A DNA stretch of 35,873 bases from JBKPCD01 sp046727175 (GTDB lineage Bacteria > Acidobacteriota > Vicinamibacteria > Vicinamibacterales > 2-12-FULL-66-21), in contig JBKPCD010000235.1 of assembly GCA_046727175.1 (NCBI GenBank), positions 1 through 35,873 of the forward strand, in the 5' to 3' direction. The position numbers and the translations under genes were made by a program. Positions 35,688-35,873 of the stretch are shown one piece after another (within the stretch, counting starts at the first letter, position 1; each line of letters opens with the position of its first letter). The notes below the pieces were generated by a model. It saw only the letters and a program-made list of their open reading frames with translations. It did no database searches and was not told where the DNA came from.

Positions 35688-35873
35688 TTAAGCTGTTAAC
35701 CGGAGGGTTGCTGGTTCGAGTCCAGCCTGAGGAGCCACTTTCACGAACAAATCTGAGGACTCGCCCTCGGCGTCGCACGTTTTGTGACGTACCGTGTGAC
35801 ATAACCCTCTGCGGCTGCGAGGCTGGCTTCGCGACACCAGGGGGCGGCGTGGCCGGTGCAGGTGCTTCTGGAC
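35688..35873 (-). CDS. C-terminal end of a second integrase (partial)
   Basis: The frame is open from the window edge to TAA 35688-35690. It reads GLCHTVRHKTCDAEGESSDL and then KVAPQAGLEPATLRLTA, the peptide that commonly ends integrase frames running antisense through a tRNA. An alternative frame gives GYVTRYVTKRATPRASPQIC and stops before the att, so the true reading frame is not certain. The catalytic motifs would lie outside the window. Position and strand match the integrase beside the left att repeat. Confidence 0.5.
   Translation of the reverse strand, partial: VQKHLHRPRRPLVSRSQPRSRRGLCHTVRHKTCDAEGESSDLFVKVAPQAGLEPATLRLTA
35693..35742 (+). repeat. att-like repeat 2: tRNA-Asn(GTT) 3' half
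   Basis: It is identical over 50 bp to 5306-5355, running from the anticodon loop CTGTTAA through the T arm and acceptor to CCA plus CTTTC. The sequence upstream lacks a tRNA 5' half, so it too is an attachment duplicate and not a working tRNA gene. An integrase reading frame crosses it antisense. Confidence 0.85.
35783..35808. repeat. 26-bp repeat, right copy
   Basis: TGTGACGTAC followed by CGTGTGACATAACCCT matches 5145-5170 at 23 of 26 positions. It lies within the putative C-terminal coding end of the second integrase. Confidence 0.45.

Larger units (their letters stand above)
5306..35742. other. Putative tRNA-Asn integrative element (about 30.4 kb)
   Basis: The segment is bounded by two identical 50-bp direct repeats derived from a tRNA-Asn 3' half. 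A tyrosine integrase relic lies at its left end and reads toward the left repeat. Neither repeat carries the tRNA 5' half, so the intact tRNA must lie outside, and this segment would be one unit of a tandem array. The cargo includes a 2-aminobenzoate operon, permeases, two toxin-antitoxin pairs and many IS copies. The integrase is truncated, so the element probably cannot excise unaided. Confidence 0.6.

Noticed and set aside
1..35873. CRISPR array or rRNA operon
   Set aside because: No regularly spaced repeats and no rRNA-like sequence were seen.

Overview
The window looks like accessory DNA from a high-GC soil- or sediment-type bacterium. Duplicated MacB/FtsX permeases of the ADOP type next to PadR regulators, Tat-tagged enzymes and many integrase-core insertion sequences point to Acidobacteriota (a Vicinamibacteria-like lineage). 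That placement is inference from gene families; no rRNA or complete tRNA is present.

Layout: 1-5300 is worn DNA with a frameshifted unknown gene, a polysaccharide deacetylase with one frameshift lying between two inverted IS relics, a small membrane protein and a DUF433/DUF5615 toxin-antitoxin pair. At 5306-5355 lies a 50-bp piece identical to 35693-35742; it is the 3' half of a tRNA-Asn(GTT) gene, from anticodon loop to CCA plus a few bases. A tyrosine integrase abuts each copy on its right, so 5306-35742 (about 30.4 kb) reads as one member of a tandem array of tRNA-Asn integrative elements. Its own integrase has lost the N-terminal half to an IS insertion (5857-6998).

Inside the element: a secreted alpha/beta hydrolase (7116-9200); a HicAB pair with a broken antitoxin; a gapless five-gene leftward operon (17303-10127) for aerobic CoA-dependent 2-aminobenzoate (anthranilate) breakdown, whose CoA ligase carries a C-terminal Rid domain; IS relics; two full ADOP permeases, one truncated ADOP, one intact and one truncated PadR; a GIY-YIG protein; a CPXCG protein; a DinB-like exported protein; an intact IS (31169-32302); a Tat-tagged mannonate dehydratase; an EthD-like gene cut by an IS end; a pile of chimeric IS fragments; and a MazEF pair next to the right attachment site.

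How the genes work together: the ligase should activate 2-aminobenzoate, the two-flavoprotein fusion should oxygenate and reduce the ring, and the SDR, enoyl-CoA hydratase-like and acyl-CoA dehydrogenase proteins should carry out beta-oxidation-like steps. No thiolase, transporter or dedicated regulator is seen beside the operon. At both element junctions the order toxin-antitoxin / att / integrase recurs. The catabolic operon and the two full ADOP genes are open along their whole length, while many other genes carry single-base frame breaks, so decay rather than general read error is the likelier cause.
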